From Pseudomonas mosselii (GTDB taxonomy: Bacteria; Pseudomonadota; Gammaproteobacteria; Pseudomonadales; Pseudomonadaceae), in the NCBI RefSeq assembly GCF_003205295.1, contig NZ_QJRP01000003.1, forward strand, positions 248,001 through 312,000: DNA of 64,000 bases. Direction: 5' to 3'. Made by a program: the position numbers and the translations under genes. This document shows, in pieces, positions 27,155-37,152 of this stretch. The first letter of the stretch is position 1, and every line of letters starts with the position of its first letter. The notes under the pieces were generated by a model. The model saw only the letters and a list, made by a program, of their open reading frames with translations. It made no database searches and was not told the DNA's origin.

Positions 27155-27213
27155 GACGTGCCGGGCCCGGTGAAACACCCGGGGCCAATGGCTTGCGCAA
27201 GGCGAGGCGTACG

Positions 27214-28695
27214 ATGAGCAAAGAAGTACTGCTGGTTGTTGAATCGGTATCCAACGAAAAGGGTGTACCGCCCGGCGTCATTTTCGAGGCGCTGGAAGTG
27301 GCCTTGGCCACTGCAACCAAGAAACGTTTTGAGGACGAAGTCGACCTGCGTGTGGAAATCAACCGCCACACCGGTAGCTACGAGACCTTCCGCCGCTGGA
27401 CCGTGGTCGACGAGAACGACCTGGACGATCCGGCGATCGAGACCTGGCTGGAAAAGATCCAGGACACGCACCCGGACGCCAAGATCGGTGACGTGATCGA
27501 AGAGAAGATCGAGTCGATCGAGTTCGGCCGCATCGCCGCCCAGACCGCCAAGCAGGTCATCGTGCAGAAGGTCCGCGAGGCCGAGCGCGCCCAGGTGGTC
27601 GACGCCTACCGCGAGCGCGTGGGCGAGATCATCTCCGGTACCGTGAAGAAGGTCACCCGCGACAACGTCATCGTCGACCTGGGCAACAACGCCGAGGCGC
27701 TGCTGGCCCGCGAAGACATCATTCCCCGTGAGACCTTCCGTGTCGGCGTGCGCCTGCGTGCGCTGCTCAAGGAAATCCGCACCGAGAACCGTGGTCCGCA
27801 GCTGATCCTGTCGCGTACCGCGCCGCAGATGCTGATCGAGCTGTTCCGCATTGAAGTGCCGGAAATCGCCGAAGGCCTCATCGAAGTCATGGCCGCCTCC
27901 CGTGATCCGGGTTCGCGTGCCAAGATCGCCGTCCGCTCCAAGGACAAGCGCATCGACCCGCAAGGCGCCTGCATCGGCATGCGCGGTTCGCGTGTCCAGG
28001 CCGTATCCGGCGAGCTGGGTGGCGAGCGTGTGGATATCGTCCTGTGGGACGAGAACCCGGCGCAGTTTGTCATCAACGCCATGTCGCCGGCAGAGGTTGC
28101 CGCGATCATCGTTGACGAAGATGCCCATGCGATGGACATCGCCGTGGCCGAGGACAACCTGGCCCAGGCCATCGGACGTGGCGGCCAGAACGTCCGTCTG
28201 GCCAGCCAGCTGACTGCATGGACCCTGAACGTGATGACCGAGAAGGACATCCAGGCCAAGCAACAGGCTGAGACAGGCGACATCCTGCGTAACTTCATCG
28301 AGGAACTGGAAGTCGACGAAGAGCTGGCACAGGTGCTGGTCGACGAAGGCTTCACCAGCCTCGAAGAAATTGCCTACGTACCGTTGGAGGAAATGCTCAA
28401 CATCGATGGCTTTGACGAGGACATCGTCAATGAGCTGCGCGCTCGTGCCAAGGACCGTTTGTTGACCAAGGCCATCGCTACCGAAGAAAAACTGGCAGAC
28501 GCCCATCCGGCTGAAGACCTGCTCTCCCTCGAGGGCATGGACAAGGACCTGGCGGCGGAACTGGCGGTGCGCGGCGTGGTTAACCGCGAAGACCTGGCCG
28601 AGCAGTCGATTGACGACCTGCTCGACATCGACGGCATCGACGAAGAGCGTGCCGGCAAGTTGATCATGGCCGCCCGAGCCCACTGGTTCGAGTAA
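27214..28695 (+). CDS. nusA: Transcription termination/antitermination factor NusA
   Basis: A 493-residue NusA. In order: N-terminal RNA-polymerase-binding domain ([19 protein letters not shown]), S1 domain ([21 protein letters not shown]), two KH domains with the [10 protein letters not shown] and [11 protein letters not shown] loops, and two C-terminal acidic helix-hairpin repeats ([19 protein letters not shown] and similar). It controls pausing, intrinsic termination and antitermination. The start at 27214 is selected over an in-frame TTG upstream by homology of the N-terminus. Confidence 0.98.
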   Translation: MSKEVLLVVESVSNEKGVPPGVIFEALEVALATATKKRFEDEVDLRVEINRHTGSYETFRRWTVVDENDLDDPAIETWLEKIQDTHPDAKIGDVIEEKIESIEFGRIAAQTAKQVIVQKVREAERAQVVDAYRERVGEIISGTVKKVTRDNVIVDLGNNAEALLAREDIIPRETFRVGVRLRALLKEIRTENRGPQLILSRTAPQMLIELFRIEVPEIAEGLIEVMAASRDPGSRAKIAVRSKDKRIDPQGACIGMRGSRVQAVSGELGGERVDIVLWDENPAQFVINAMSPAEVAAIIVDEDAHAMDIAVAEDNLAQAIGRGGQNVRLASQLTAWTLNVMTEKDIQAKQQAETGDILRNFIEELEVDEELAQVLVDEGFTSLEEIAYVPLEEMLNIDGFDEDIVNELRARAKDRLLTKAIATEEKLADAHPAEDLLSLEGMDKDLAAELAVRGVVNREDLAEQSIDDLLDIDGIDEERAGKLIMAARAHWFE

Positions 28696-28722
28696 TTAGG
28701 CGCGGCCTGAGGAGAGAAGTGC

Positions 28723-31263
28723 ATGACGCAAGTCACGGTGAAAGAACTGGCCCAAGAGGTCGAGGCACCGGTAGAGCGCCTGCTGCAGCAGATGCGTGAG
28801 GCAGGTCTGCCGCACACCGACGCCGGTCAGGTAGTGACCGACAATGAGAAGCAGACCCTGCTGACTCATTTGAAGAGCAGCCACAAGAGCAAGGCGGAAG
28901 AGCCGCGCAAGATCACCTTGCAGCGCAAGACCACCAGCACTCTGCGTGTCGCCGGTAGCAAGAGCATCAGCGTAGAAGTACGCAAGAAGAAAGTATTCGT
29001 GCAGCGCAGCCCGGAAGAGATCCAGGCTGAGCAGAAACGCGAGCAGGAAGAGCGCCGCGCCGCCGAAAATGCAGCACGCGAGAAGGTTGACGCCGAAGTT
29101 CGCCAGCGCAACGAGGAGCAGGCACGCCGTCAGGCTGCCGAGGCCCCGGCCGCCGCGCCAGCGCCCAAGGCCGAGCCTGCCCCGGCTGCTGCCCCGGTAG
29201 TGGCCAACGCGCCGGTGTCCGAAGACGCCGCCGCCCGTGCCGCCGAGCGCAAGAAGGACGAGACCCGTCGCAACGAAAGCCGTACCCGTGATGACGATCG
29301 TCGCGGTGGTGGCCCGGCTGCGGCCGGTCGTGGCGAAGCGCCGCGCATGTCGGTCAAGGTCAAGGTCAAGGAGAAAGAAAAGGCTCCGACTCCGCGCGCC
29401 GCACCACGCACCACCGACGAAGAGAGCGATGGTTTCCGTCGCGGCCGCGGCGGCAAGGGCAAGGGCAAGAAGCGCAATGCGCATGGCTTCCAGAGCCCGA
29501 CCGGTCCGGTCATTCGTGACGTGACCATCGGCGAGACCATCACCGTCTCGGAACTGGCGCAACAGATGTCGGTCAAGGCCGCTGAAGTCGTCAAGTTCAT
29601 GTTCAAGCTGGGTACCCCGGTCACCATCAACCAGGTGCTCGACCAGGAAACCGCTCAGTTGGTCGCCGAAGAGCTGGGCCACAAGGTCACCCTGGTCAGC
29701 GACACTGCCCTGGAAGACTCCCTGGCCGAATCGCTGAAGTTCGAAGGTGAGACCACCTCGCGTGCTCCGGTCGTGACCGTCATGGGTCACGTCGACCACG
29801 GCAAGACCTCGCTGCTCGACTACATCCGTCGTGCCAAGGTCGCCGCTGGCGAAGCCGGTGGTATTACCCAGCACATCGGTGCCTACCACGTCGAAACCGA
29901 CCGTGGCATGGTCACCTTCCTCGACACCCCGGGCCACGCTGCGTTTACCCAGATGCGTGCACGTGGTGCCAAGGCGACCGACATCGTCATCCTGGTGGTG
30001 GCGGCGGACGACGGTGTGATGCCACAGACCCGCGAAGCCGTTCAGCACGCGAAAGCTGCTGGCGTTCCGCTGGTAGTTGCGGTGAACAAGATCGACAAGC
30101 CGGGTGCCGACCTCGATCGCATCCGTAACGAGCTGTCGGTCGAAGGCGTGACCTCCGAGGACTGGGGTGGCGACACGCCATTCGTCAAGGTTTCGGCGAA
30201 GATGGGTACCGGCGTCGACGAACTGCTCGAAGCTGTCCTACTGCAGGCCGAGATCCTCGAACTCAAGGCCACCCCGACCGCTCCTGGTCGAGGTGTCGTG
30301 GTCGAATCGCGTCTGGACAAGGGCCGTGGCCCGGTGGCCACCATCCTGGTTCAGGACGGTACCCTGCGTCAGGGCGACATGGTCCTGGTCGGCTCCAACT
30401 ATGGCCGCGTACGTGCCATGCTCGACGAGAACGGCAAGCCTGTGAAGGAAGCCGGCCCGTCGATCCCGGTCGAGATCCTCGGCCTGGACGGTACGCCGGA
30501 CGCTGGCGAAGAGATGTCGGTGGTTGCCGACGAGAAGAAAGCGCGTGAAGTTGCGCTGTTCCGTCAAGGCAAGTTCCGCGAGGTCAAGCTGGCCCGTGCT
30601 CACGCCGGCAAGCTGGAAAACATCTTCGAGACCATGGGTCAGGAAGAGAAGAAGACCCTCAACATCGTCCTCAAGACCGATGTGCGTGGTTCCCTCGAAG
30701 CGCTGCAGGGTTCGCTCGGCAGCCTGGGCAACGACGAAGTTCAGGTACGCGTCATCGGTGGCGGCGTCGGTGGTATCACCGAGAGCGACGCCAACCTGGC
30801 ACTGGCCTCGAACGCGGTGCTGTTCGGCTTCAACGTGCGTGCCGATGCCGGTGCGCGCAAGATCGTCGAGCAGGAAGGTCTGGATATGCGTTACTACAAC
30901 GTGATCTACGACATCATCGAAGACGTCAAGAAGGCCCTGACCGGCATGCTCGGCAGCGATGTTCGCGAGAACATCCTGGGTGTGGCCGAAGTCCGCGACG
31001 TGTTCCGCTCGCCGAAGTTCGGCGCCATCGCTGGCTGTATGGTCATCGAGGGTACCGTGTACCGCAACCGTCCGATCCGCGTACTGCGCGATGACGTGGT
31101 GATCTTCGAAGGCGAGCTGGAATCGCTGCGTCGCTTCAAGGACGACGCCTCCGAAGTGCGTAACGGCATGGAGTGTGGTATTGGCGTCAAGAGCTACAAC
31201 GACGTCAAGGTCGGCGACAAGATCGAAGTCTTCGAGAAAGTCCAGGTGGCTCGTACCCTGTAA
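28723..31263 (+). CDS. infB: Translation initiation factor IF-2
   Basis: An 846-residue GTPase that brings fMet-tRNA to the 30S subunit. An N-terminal domain ([20 protein letters not shown]) and a long Ala/Glu/Arg/Lys-rich linker (about 90-260) precede the G domain: G1 [10 protein letters not shown]3 DTPGHAAF, G4 NKID. The C-terminal fMet-tRNA-binding domains are complete. Lies 27 bp after nusA. A perfect terminator-like hairpin separates it from rbfA. Confidence 0.98.
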   Translation: MTQVTVKELAQEVEAPVERLLQQMREAGLPHTDAGQVVTDNEKQTLLTHLKSSHKSKAEEPRKITLQRKTTSTLRVAGSKSISVEVRKKKVFVQRSPEEIQAEQKREQEERRAAENAAREKVDAEVRQRNEEQARRQAAEAPAAAPAPKAEPAPAAAPVVANAPVSEDAAARAAERKKDETRRNESRTRDDDRRGGGPAAAGRGEAPRMSVKVKVKEKEKAPTPRAAPRTTDEESDGFRRGRGGKGKGKKRNAHGFQSPTGPVIRDVTIGETITVSELAQQMSVKAAEVVKFMFKLGTPVTINQVLDQETAQLVAEELGHKVTLVSDTALEDSLAESLKFEGETTSRAPVVTVMGHVDHGKTSLLDYIRRAKVAAGEAGGITQHIGAYHVETDRGMVTFLDTPGHAAFTQMRARGAKATDIVILVVAADDGVMPQTREAVQHAKAAGVPLVVAVNKIDKPGADLDRIRNELSVEGVTSEDWGGDTPFVKVSAKMGTGVDELLEAVLLQAEILELKATPTAPGRGVVVESRLDKGRGPVATILVQDGTLRQGDMVLVGSNYGRVRAMLDENGKPVKEAGPSIPVEILGLDGTPDAGEEMSVVADEKKAREVALFRQGKFREVKLARAHAGKLENIFETMGQEEKKTLNIVLKTDVRGSLEALQGSLGSLGNDEVQVRVIGGGVGGITESDANLALASNAVLFGFNVRADAGARKIVEQEGLDMRYYNVIYDIIEDVKKALTGMLGSDVRENILGVAEVRDVFRSPKFGAIAGCMVIEGTVYRNRPIRVLRDDVVIFEGELESLRRFKDDASEVRNGMECGIGVKSYNDVKVGDKIEVFEKVQVARTL

Positions 31264-31320
31264 GGGCCGAGCCGGGTGCAGGCCCCGTCGCAAGGCGGCT
31301 GGCGGCCCCTCTGAAGGTAG

Positions 31321-31353
31321 CGCCCGGTCAGGCTTCAGCCTGACCGGGCGTTT
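31321..31353 (+). terminator. Strong hairpin between infB and rbfA
   Basis: A perfect 13-bp stem (CGCCCGGTCAGGC / GCCTGACCGGGCG) with a TTCA loop and a short TTT tail. It ends 27 bp before rbfA, which reads in the same direction, so it is either a partial terminator or an mRNA processing/stability element. Confidence 0.75.
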
Positions 31354-31379
31354 GCCGCTTTACGTTACAGGTAGCAAGA

Positions 31380-31778
31380 ATGGCAAAAGAATACAGCCGT
31401 ACCCAACGTATCGGCGATCAGATGCAGCGTGAGCTGGCAGAACTGATCCGCCGTGAAGTCAAAGACCCGCGTGTCGGCCTGGTGACCATCACCGCCGTGG
31501 ACGTCAGCCGCGACCTGGGCCATGCCAAGGTTTTCATCACCGTCATGGGCGAGGAAACTCCCGACGCCGTGAAGCAGTCGCTCAAGGCGCTGAACAGTGC
31601 CGCCAGCTTCCTGCGCCTGCACTTGGGCCGCTCGATGCAACTGCGCAGCGTGCCGCAGTTGCACTTCCATTTCGATGAAAGCGTCAGCCGTGGTGTCCAT
31701 CTGTCGGCGCTGATCGAGCGTGCGGTGGCCGAAGACCGCCTGCACAAGGATGCCGACGAGCTGGACGCCAAGGAGTAA
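31380..31778 (+). CDS. rbfA: 30S ribosome-binding factor A
   Basis: A 132-residue RbfA, a KH-fold factor binding 16S rRNA helix 1 during late 30S maturation and cold adaptation. Starts [20 protein letters not shown] and contains the family stretch [20 protein letters not shown]. Three bases separate it from truB. Confidence 0.97.
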   Translation: MAKEYSRTQRIGDQMQRELAELIRREVKDPRVGLVTITAVDVSRDLGHAKVFITVMGEETPDAVKQSLKALNSAASFLRLHLGRSMQLRSVPQLHFHFDESVSRGVHLSALIERAVAEDRLHKDADELDAKE

Positions 31779-31781
31779 GCG

Positions 31782-32699
31782 GTGGCCCAGGTCAAACGTA
31801 TCCGCCGCAATGTCAGCGGCATCATCCTGCTCGACAAGCCGTTGGGGTTCACCTCCAACGCCGCGCTGCAGAAGGTTCGCTGGTTGCTCAACGCGGAAAA
31901 GGCTGGCCACACCGGCAGCCTCGATCCGCTGGCCAGTGGCGTGCTGCCGCTGTGCTTCGGTGAAGCCACCAAGTTCTCGCAGTACCTGCTCGATTCCGAC
32001 AAGGGCTACGAGACGGTGATGCAGATGGGCCACACCACCACCACCGGGGATGCAGAAGGCGAAGTCCTGAAGACCCGTGAGGTGACCGTTGGTCGCGCCG
32101 ACATCGAAGCGGTGATCCCGCGTTTTCGCGGGCAAATCCAGCAGATACCGCCGATGTACTCGGCCCTCAAGCGCGACGGCCAGCCGCTGTATAAACTGGC
32201 GCGTGCAGGGGAAGTAGTGGAGCGCGAGGCGCGTTCTGTTACTATTGGCCGGCTTGAGCTGCTCGAGTGCGAAGGTACCCGTGCGCGCCTGTCGGTTGGC
32301 TGCAGCAAAGGCACCTATATCCGTACGCTGGTCGAGGATATGGGCGAGGCGTTGGGCTGTGGTGCCTACGTCGCCGAGCTGCGCCGTACCCAGGCGGGCC
32401 CCTTCGAACTGGCGCAGACCGTCACGCTCGAAGAGCTGGAGCAGGCCCATGCCGAAGGTGGCAACGAAGCACTCGATCGCTTCCTGATGCCGTCCGATAG
32501 CGGGCTGCAGGACTGGCCGCTGGTGCTGTTGTCCGAGCACAGTTCGTTTTACTGGCTGCATGGCCAGGCGGTACGCGCCCCGGATGCCCCACAGTTCGGC
32601 ATGGTCCGGGTGCAGGATCACAATGGTCGCTTCATCGGTATCGGTGAAGTGAGCGAAGACGGGCGCATTGCGCCGCGTCGGCTGATTCGGTCGGAATGA
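31782..32699 (+). CDS. truB: tRNA pseudouridine-55 synthase
   Basis: A 305-residue TruB forming pseudouridine 55 in the T loop of tRNAs. The catalytic aspartate sits in [16 protein letters not shown], and the [17 protein letters not shown] motif precedes it. A C-terminal PUA-like part is present. GTG start at 31782, 3 bp after rbfA. Confidence 0.97.
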   Translation: MAQVKRIRRNVSGIILLDKPLGFTSNAALQKVRWLLNAEKAGHTGSLDPLASGVLPLCFGEATKFSQYLLDSDKGYETVMQMGHTTTTGDAEGEVLKTREVTVGRADIEAVIPRFRGQIQQIPPMYSALKRDGQPLYKLARAGEVVEREARSVTIGRLELLECEGTRARLSVGCSKGTYIRTLVEDMGEALGCGAYVAELRRTQAGPFELAQTVTLEELEQAHAEGGNEALDRFLMPSDSGLQDWPLVLLSEHSSFYWLHGQAVRAPDAPQFGMVRVQDHNGRFIGIGEVSEDGRIAPRRLIRSE

Positions 32700-32849
32700 C
32701 CGAACCCACAGGGCGAGGTCAACGCTTTGCCCTGCGGACTCGAGGATGGCTGTCAGTAGGCACGGTCATTACTCTTTTTATTAATACAGGGATCCAGTCC
32801 CTGGCCTATTGGACCCCGCTTGCGGGTTCCGTTTATCAGGAGAAGCCAA

Positions 32850-33119
32850 ATGGCCCTCAGCGTCGAAGAAAAAGCCCAAATCGTTGCAGACTATCAGCAA
32901 GCCCAAGGCGACACCGGTAGCCCGGAAGTTCAGGTTGCCCTGCTGACCTTCAACATCAACAAGCTGCAAGGCCACTTCAAGGCCAACGAAAAAGACCACC
33001 ACTCCCGTCGTGGCCTGATTCGCATGGTTAACCAGCGTCGTAAGCTGCTGGACTACCTGAAGGGCAAAGACACCACTCGTTACAGCGCCCTGATCGGTCG
33101 TCTGGGCCTGCGTCGCTAA
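32850..33119 (+). CDS. rpsO: 30S ribosomal protein S15
   Basis: An 89-residue S15 that binds the 16S central domain; in E. coli it represses its own translation. [16 protein letters not shown] starts at 32850 after CAGGAGAAG, a strong ribosome site. The 150-bp gap from truB contains a GC-rich hairpin (GACCCCGC / GCGGGTTC, around 32813-32829) just before the ribosome site, a plausible autoregulatory or terminator element. Confidence 0.98.
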   Translation: MALSVEEKAQIVADYQQAQGDTGSPEVQVALLTFNINKLQGHFKANEKDHHSRRGLIRMVNQRRKLLDYLKGKDTTRYSALIGRLGLRR

Positions 33120-33216
33120 TAGCGGCCTGGTCAGTGGTGTGCATGGCGTGTCGCAAGCTTCGGCTATGCTGCTTCGCAGCATTGTCGTCGGGCACGCCAC
33201 GCGTATCTCCGAGGTT

Positions 33217-33264
33217 GGCAGCCTGGCAATGCTGAGCGGATTGTTCCGCTTGGCGCCAGGCTCC
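33217..33264 (+). promoter_or_regulatory. Long hairpin in the pnp leader (candidate RNase III site)
   Basis: An irregular stem-loop: GCCTGGC (33221-33227) pairs with GCCAGGC (33255-33261), and inside it AGCGGA (33235-33240) pairs with TCCGCT (33245-33250). It lies about 105 bp upstream of the pnp start in the rpsO-pnp gap. In E. coli a leader hairpin cleaved by RNase III lets PNPase control its own mRNA; this is the structural equivalent by position. Confidence 0.6.
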
Positions 33265-33368
33265 CAGCCTCGTGTTGTATCTGGACGGTCAATGGGGCCG
33301 ATTCCCCGTTCTGCCCAAGAATTCGCAAGAACCAGTTCCCCCAAGAGCCACTGAAAAGGTAGGAAACC

Positions 33369-35474
33369 GTGAACCCGGTAATCAAGAAATTCCAGTTCGG
33401 TCAATCGACCGTTACTCTCGAAACGGGCCGCATTGCCCGTCAGGCAACCGGCGCCGTGCTGGTTACCGTCGACAACGACGTCACTGTTCTGGTGACCGTG
33501 GTCGGTGCCAAGCAAGCCGACCCGGGCAAGGGCTTCTTCCCGCTGTCCGTGCACTACCAGGAAAAAACCTACGCCGCCGGCAAGATCCCAGGTGGTTTCT
33601 TCAAGCGTGAAGGCCGTCCTTCCGAGAAAGAGACCCTGACCTCGCGCCTGATCGACCGTCCGATCCGCCCGCTGTTCCCAGAAGGCTTCATGAACGAAGT
33701 GCAGGTCGTCTGCACCGTGGTTTCCACCAGCAAGAAGACCGACCCGGACATCGCCGCGATGATCGGTACCTCGGCTGCCCTGGCGATCTCCGGCATTCCG
33801 TTCGAAGGCCCGATCGGCGCTGCCCGCGTTGCCTTCCACGAAAGCACCGGCTACCTGCTGAACCCGACCTACGAGCAACTGCAGGCTTCGAGCCTGGACA
33901 TGGTCGTGGCCGGTACCGAATCGGCTGTACTGATGGTTGAATCGGAAGCCCAGGAGCTGACCGAAGACCAGATGCTGGGCGCCGTACTGTTCGCCCACGA
34001 CGAATTCCAGGCCGTGATCAAGGCGGTCAAAGAGCTGGCTGCCGAAGCCGCCAAGCCGACCTGGGACTGGAAACCTGCCGTTGCCAACACCGAACTGTTC
34101 AACGCCATCCGCGCTGAATTCGGCGAAGCCGTTTCCCAGGGCTACACCATCACCGTCAAGGCCGACCGCTATGCGCGCCTGGGCGAGCTGCGTGACCAGG
34201 CCATCGCCAAGTTCTCCGGCGAAGAAGGCCAGCCGTCGGCTGCTGAAGTCAAAGAGATCTTCGGCGAAATCGAATACCGCACCGTTCGCGAAAACATCGT
34301 CAACGGCAAGCCGCGCATCGACGGTCGCGACACCAAGACCGTGCGCCCGCTGAACATCGAAGTCGGCGTTCTGCCGAAGACTCACGGTTCGGCCCTGTTC
34401 ACCCGTGGCGAAACCCAGGCCCTGGTCGTCGCGACCCTGGGTACTGCCCGTGACGCCCAGTTGCTGGACACCCTCGAAGGCGAGAAGAAAGACCCCTTCA
34501 TGCTGCACTACAACTTCCCGCCGTTCTCGGTTGGCGAGTGTGGCCGCATGGGTGGTGCCGGTCGTCGTGAAATCGGTCACGGCCGTCTGGCCCGCCGTTC
34601 GGTCCAGGCCATGCTGCCGGCCGCCGACGTGTTCCCGTACACCATCCGCGTGGTTTCGGAAATCACCGAGTCCAACGGTTCCAGCTCCATGGCTTCGGTC
34701 TGCGGCGCTTCGCTGGCCCTGATGGACGCCGGTGTGCCGATGAAGGCGCCGGTTGCCGGTATCGCCATGGGCCTGGTCAAGGAAGGTGACAAGTTCGCCG
34801 TCCTGACCGACATCCTCGGTGACGAAGACCACCTGGGCGACATGGACTTCAAGGTAGCCGGTACCGCCAAGGGTGTCACCGCGCTGCAGATGGACATCAA
34901 GATCAACGGCATCACCGAAGAGATCATGGAAATCGCCCTGGGCCAGGCCCTGGAAGCGCGCCTGAACATCCTCGGCCAGATGAACCAGATCATCGGCGAG
35001 TCGCGTACCGAGCTGTCGGCCAACGCCCCGACCATGATCGCGATGAAGATCGACACCGACAAGATCCGTGACGTCATCGGCAAGGGCGGCGCCACCATCC
35101 GCGCCATCTGCGAAGAGACCAAGGCTTCGATCGACATCGAAGACGACGGCTCGATCAAGATCTTCGGCGAGACCAAGGAAGCCGCGGACGCTGCCAAGCA
35201 GCGCATCCTGGGCATCACCGCCGAGGCCGAGATCGGCAAGATCTACGTCGGCAAGGTAGAGCGCATCGTCGACTTCGGCGCCTTCGTCAACATCCTGCCG
35301 GGCAAGGACGGCCTGGTGCACATCTCCATGCTGAGCGATGCTCGCGTCGAGAAGGTCACCGACGTGCTGAAGGAAGGCCAGGAAGTCGAAGTACTGGTAC
35401 TGGACGTGGACAACCGCGGCCGTATCAAGCTGTCGATCAAGGACGTTGCCGCTGCCAAGGCATCGGGCGTCTAA
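33369..35474 (+). CDS. pnp: Polynucleotide phosphorylase
   Basis: A 701-residue 3'-5' phosphorolytic exoribonuclease of the degradosome. Two RNase PH domains (about 1-220 and 310-540; second core with [16 protein letters not shown]) are followed by a KH domain ([15 protein letters not shown]) and an S1 domain ([26 protein letters not shown]). GTG start at 33369 after AAAAGGTAGGA. Ends with a strong terminator. Confidence 0.98.
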   Translation: MNPVIKKFQFGQSTVTLETGRIARQATGAVLVTVDNDVTVLVTVVGAKQADPGKGFFPLSVHYQEKTYAAGKIPGGFFKREGRPSEKETLTSRLIDRPIRPLFPEGFMNEVQVVCTVVSTSKKTDPDIAAMIGTSAALAISGIPFEGPIGAARVAFHESTGYLLNPTYEQLQASSLDMVVAGTESAVLMVESEAQELTEDQMLGAVLFAHDEFQAVIKAVKELAAEAAKPTWDWKPAVANTELFNAIRAEFGEAVSQGYTITVKADRYARLGELRDQAIAKFSGEEGQPSAAEVKEIFGEIEYRTVRENIVNGKPRIDGRDTKTVRPLNIEVGVLPKTHGSALFTRGETQALVVATLGTARDAQLLDTLEGEKKDPFMLHYNFPPFSVGECGRMGGAGRREIGHGRLARRSVQAMLPAADVFPYTIRVVSEITESNGSSSMASVCGASLALMDAGVPMKAPVAGIAMGLVKEGDKFAVLTDILGDEDHLGDMDFKVAGTAKGVTALQMDIKINGITEEIMEIALGQALEARLNILGQMNQIIGESRTELSANAPTMIAMKIDTDKIRDVIGKGGATIRAICEETKASIDIEDDGSIKIFGETKEAADAAKQRILGITAEAEIGKIYVGKVERIVDFGAFVNILPGKDGLVHISMLSDARVEKVTDVLKEGQEVEVLVLDVDNRGRIKLSIKDVAAAKASGV

Positions 35475-35493
35475 GCCTTCCGAGGCTGAAAGG

Positions 35494-35518
35494 AAGGACC
35501 CTTCGGGGTCCTTTTTTT
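35494..35518 (+). terminator. pnp terminator
   Basis: AAGGACCC-TTCG-GGGTCCTT followed by a T run, 20 bp after the pnp stop. It closes the RNA/translation block. Confidence 0.95.
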
Positions 35519-35561
35519 ATGCCTGAGGCTTTGTCTTGTGGACTTGCATCTTGCATGCAGG

Positions 35562-35583
35562 ATTTTGCCCTGGCTTGCAAAAT
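35562..35583. promoter_or_regulatory. Palindrome upstream of the BON gene, possible enhancer-binding site
   Basis: ATTTTGC-N8-GCAAAAT, a perfect 7-bp inverted repeat about 70 bp upstream of the sigma-54-like promoter, followed by a very AT-rich stretch (35601-35652) that could accept IHF. Several further TTGCA half-sites lie at 35544-35560. The cognate activator is unknown. Confidence 0.45.
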
Positions 35584-35652
35584 GCACGACCATCGATGTT
35601 GTGTTTATTGGTTAGGTTATTGATTTATAAGATAAAAATTAAAATAAAAAAA

Positions 35653-35669
35653 CTGGCACACGCCCTGCA
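35653..35669 (+). promoter_or_regulatory. Candidate sigma-54 promoter
   Basis: CTGGCACACGCCCTGCA: the -24 TGGCAC is perfect, the -12 is CTGC instead of TTGC, and the invariant GG-N10-GC spacing is kept. It lies about 65 bp before the BON-domain gene and right after an AT-rich tract. Confidence 0.6.
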
Positions 35670-35733
35670 ACGTTACTCCTACCTGACGCCAGGAACCACG
35701 GCGCAGACCTTTCGAAAAACAGGAGTGACCCAC

Positions 35734-36084
35734 ATGAAGAAGTTCGCCATTGCTGCCGCTACTGCCACCGCTCTGACCCTGACCATGGCTAACGCGGCGT
35801 TCGCTGCCCAGTCCACCCAGGCCCCGATGACGCTGGCGGCCGGTGAGGTGACCAAAGCCAAGGAAGCTACTTCCGACACCTGGATCACCACCAAGGTGAA
35901 GGCTGACCTGATGACCGAGAAAGGCGTGCCAGGCAGTGACATCAAGGTCGAAACCAACAAAGGCGTAGTGTCCCTGTCCTCGGATGTGGCCATTACCGAT
36001 GCGCAGAAGGACATGGCGGTTGCCATCGCCAAGAAGATCAAGGGCGTGCAGGCCGTCTCAGCTGATGGCCTGAAGTCTGAATAA
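35734..36084 (+). CDS. Secreted BON-domain protein
   Basis: A 116-residue periplasmic protein: MKKFAIAAATATALTLTMANAAFA is a Sec signal peptide with an AFA cleavage site, followed by a single BON domain (DTWITTKVKADLMTEKGVPG and the GVVSLSSDVAITDAQKDMA stretch). BON proteins such as OsmY bind envelope components under osmotic or stationary-phase stress; the role here is unproven. The ATG is preceded by CAGGAG. Single gene between strong terminators, with a candidate sigma-54 promoter and an upstream palindrome. Confidence 0.88.
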   Translation: MKKFAIAAATATALTLTMANAAFAAQSTQAPMTLAAGEVTKAKEATSDTWITTKVKADLMTEKGVPGSDIKVETNKGVVSLSSDVAITDAQKDMAVAIAKKIKGVQAVSADGLKSE

Positions 36085-36123
36085 GGAATGTCCCGTCGGC
36101 CAAAAGGATTTGGCCACCCCTTC

Positions 36124-36159
36124 AAGCAAAAGCCCCGGCAATCGCCGGGGCTTTTGCTT
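36124..36159 (+). terminator. Terminator after the BON gene
   Basis: A perfect 16-bp inverted repeat (AAGCAAAAGCCCCGGC and its complement) with a 4-nt loop; A and T tracts at both ends allow bidirectional use. Confidence 0.93.
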
Positions 36160-36183
36160 GGGGCCACATGCAGCCATTTCTTT

Positions 36184-36300
36184 GTAGGAGCGGCCTTGCG
36201 CCGCGAAAGGGCCGCGTAGCGGCCCCATCAGTTTCTGCCTCGCAGCAGAGATTCTGGGGATGCGTTGCACCCCTTTTGCGGCGCAAGGCCGCTCCTGCAC
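36184..36300. repeat. Paired REP element (diverged GCGCC variant)
   Basis: Inverted cores GTAGGAGCGGCCTTGCGCCG and its complement (ending at about 36296). The core has GCGCC where most copies have GTGTC, and both halves carry the same change. Lies between the converging BON gene and the small monooxygenase. Confidence 0.88.
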
Positions 36301-36306
36301 AGGGCG

Positions 36307-36609
36307 CTATAGCGCTGGATTACGTGCGATCACATCGCTCTCGAAGCACACCTGTTCCACGATCAACGGTTCCACCAGAGGGCGGCTATCCCGGAAATGC
36401 GCGGTCTGGGTATGGGCCTCATAAGCAGCGTCATCCTGGTAGATCTCGTACAGGTAGATCACATCCGGACTCTCCCTATCCTGCGCTACATCGAACACCA
36501 GGCAGCCCGGCTCGGTGGCCACCGAAGCGGCGGCATTGGCCTTGATCGCCGCCAGGAAGGCTTCGGCGGTACCGGGTTTCACGTGCGTCTTGATAAACAG
36601 GCAGTACAC
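36307..36609 (-). CDS. Antibiotic-biosynthesis-monooxygenase (ABM) family protein
   Basis: A 100-residue single-domain ABM/quinol-monooxygenase fold (MYCLFIKTHVKPGTAEAFLAAI; EPGCLVFDVAQDRESPDVIYLYEIYQDDAAYEAH; the C-terminal HFRDSRPLVEP helix is typical). The substrate is unknown; relatives act on quinols, on polyketide intermediates or, like LsrG, on signal molecules. Divergent from a VOC-family protein across 60 bp with a TTGTATACAA palindrome, so the two are probably co-regulated. Confidence 0.82.
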   Translation of the reverse strand: MYCLFIKTHVKPGTAEAFLAAIKANAAASVATEPGCLVFDVAQDRESPDVIYLYEIYQDDAAYEAHTQTAHFRDSRPLVEPLIVEQVCFESDVIARNPAL

Positions 36610-36643
36610 AGGAAGCTCCTTTTGTTTTAAATTCAGATTCGAA

Positions 36644-36653
36644 TTGTATACAA
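36644..36653. promoter_or_regulatory. TTGTATACAA palindrome in a divergent promoter
   Basis: A perfect 10-bp palindrome, 35 bp from the ABM start and 17 bp from the VOC start. It fits the TnGTATACnA type of site bound by FCD-class GntR regulators. It lies in a locally AT-rich 50 bp. No such regulator gene is adjacent; lldR is too far away and has a different site. Confidence 0.5.
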
Positions 36654-36669
36654 AATAGGAGCCGCGCTC

Positions 36670-37083
36670 ATGTCCGATCTACCTGCCCGCCCAGGTCGCC
36701 TGAATGGCCTGCGTCATATTGCCTTGCTGGTCCCCAACTTGGAGGAATGCGAGCGTTTCTACGTGGATGTGCTGGGCATGGAGGTGCTGAACCGTGCCAA
36801 CGAAGACCTGGTCTACCTGACTTGCGGCAACGACAACCTGTCACTTGGGCGCGGCGCTGGTGCGGCCAACGGGCTGCAGACCCTGGATCACTATGGTTTC
36901 ATCGTCGACAGCGTGGAGGAGCTTGAAGCCTGGTACCAGTACTTCAAGGCCCACGGCGTGACGCTGCTCGATCGCCCCTTCAATCATGGCGATGGTGCCC
37001 GTAGCTTCCATTTGCTGGACCCTGCGGGGAACAAGGTGCAGCCGCTGTATCACCCGGCGGTGTCGGGGCAACGGCTGGTCTGA
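36670..37083 (+). CDS. VOC-family (glyoxalase/dioxygenase-fold) protein
   Basis: A 137-residue vicinal-oxygen-chelate protein. Metal-ligand candidates are H in LRHIALLVPNLEECERFY, H in DHYGFIVDSVEELE, and the C-terminal SFHLLDPAGNKVQPLYHP (D/E position with His). The substrate cannot be inferred; the family includes glyoxalase I, extradiol dioxygenases and fosfomycin resistance proteins. Divergent from the ABM protein. Confidence 0.82.
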   Translation: MSDLPARPGRLNGLRHIALLVPNLEECERFYVDVLGMEVLNRANEDLVYLTCGNDNLSLGRGAGAANGLQTLDHYGFIVDSVEELEAWYQYFKAHGVTLLDRPFNHGDGARSFHLLDPAGNKVQPLYHPAVSGQRLV

Positions 37084-37103
37084 TGGGATTGATCGCCTGT
37101 GCT

Positions 37104-37135
37104 GCCCTCATCGCCGGCAAGCCGGTGATGAGGGC
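37104..37135. terminator. Hairpin between the VOC gene and the DUF748 gene
   Basis: GCCCTCATCGCCGGC and GCCGGTGATGAGGGC form a 15-bp stem with one wobble and a 2-nt loop, between converging genes. The CCGGCAAGCCGG centre resembles another P. putida repeat class. No T tract. Confidence 0.6.
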
Positions 37136-37152
37136 GACTCGGTGGCGGAGGG

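Noticed and set aside
32781..35321. An 846-codon frame opposite rpsO-pnp
   Set aside because: Antisense shadow; runs across two genes and an intergenic hairpin, with no recognisable domain.
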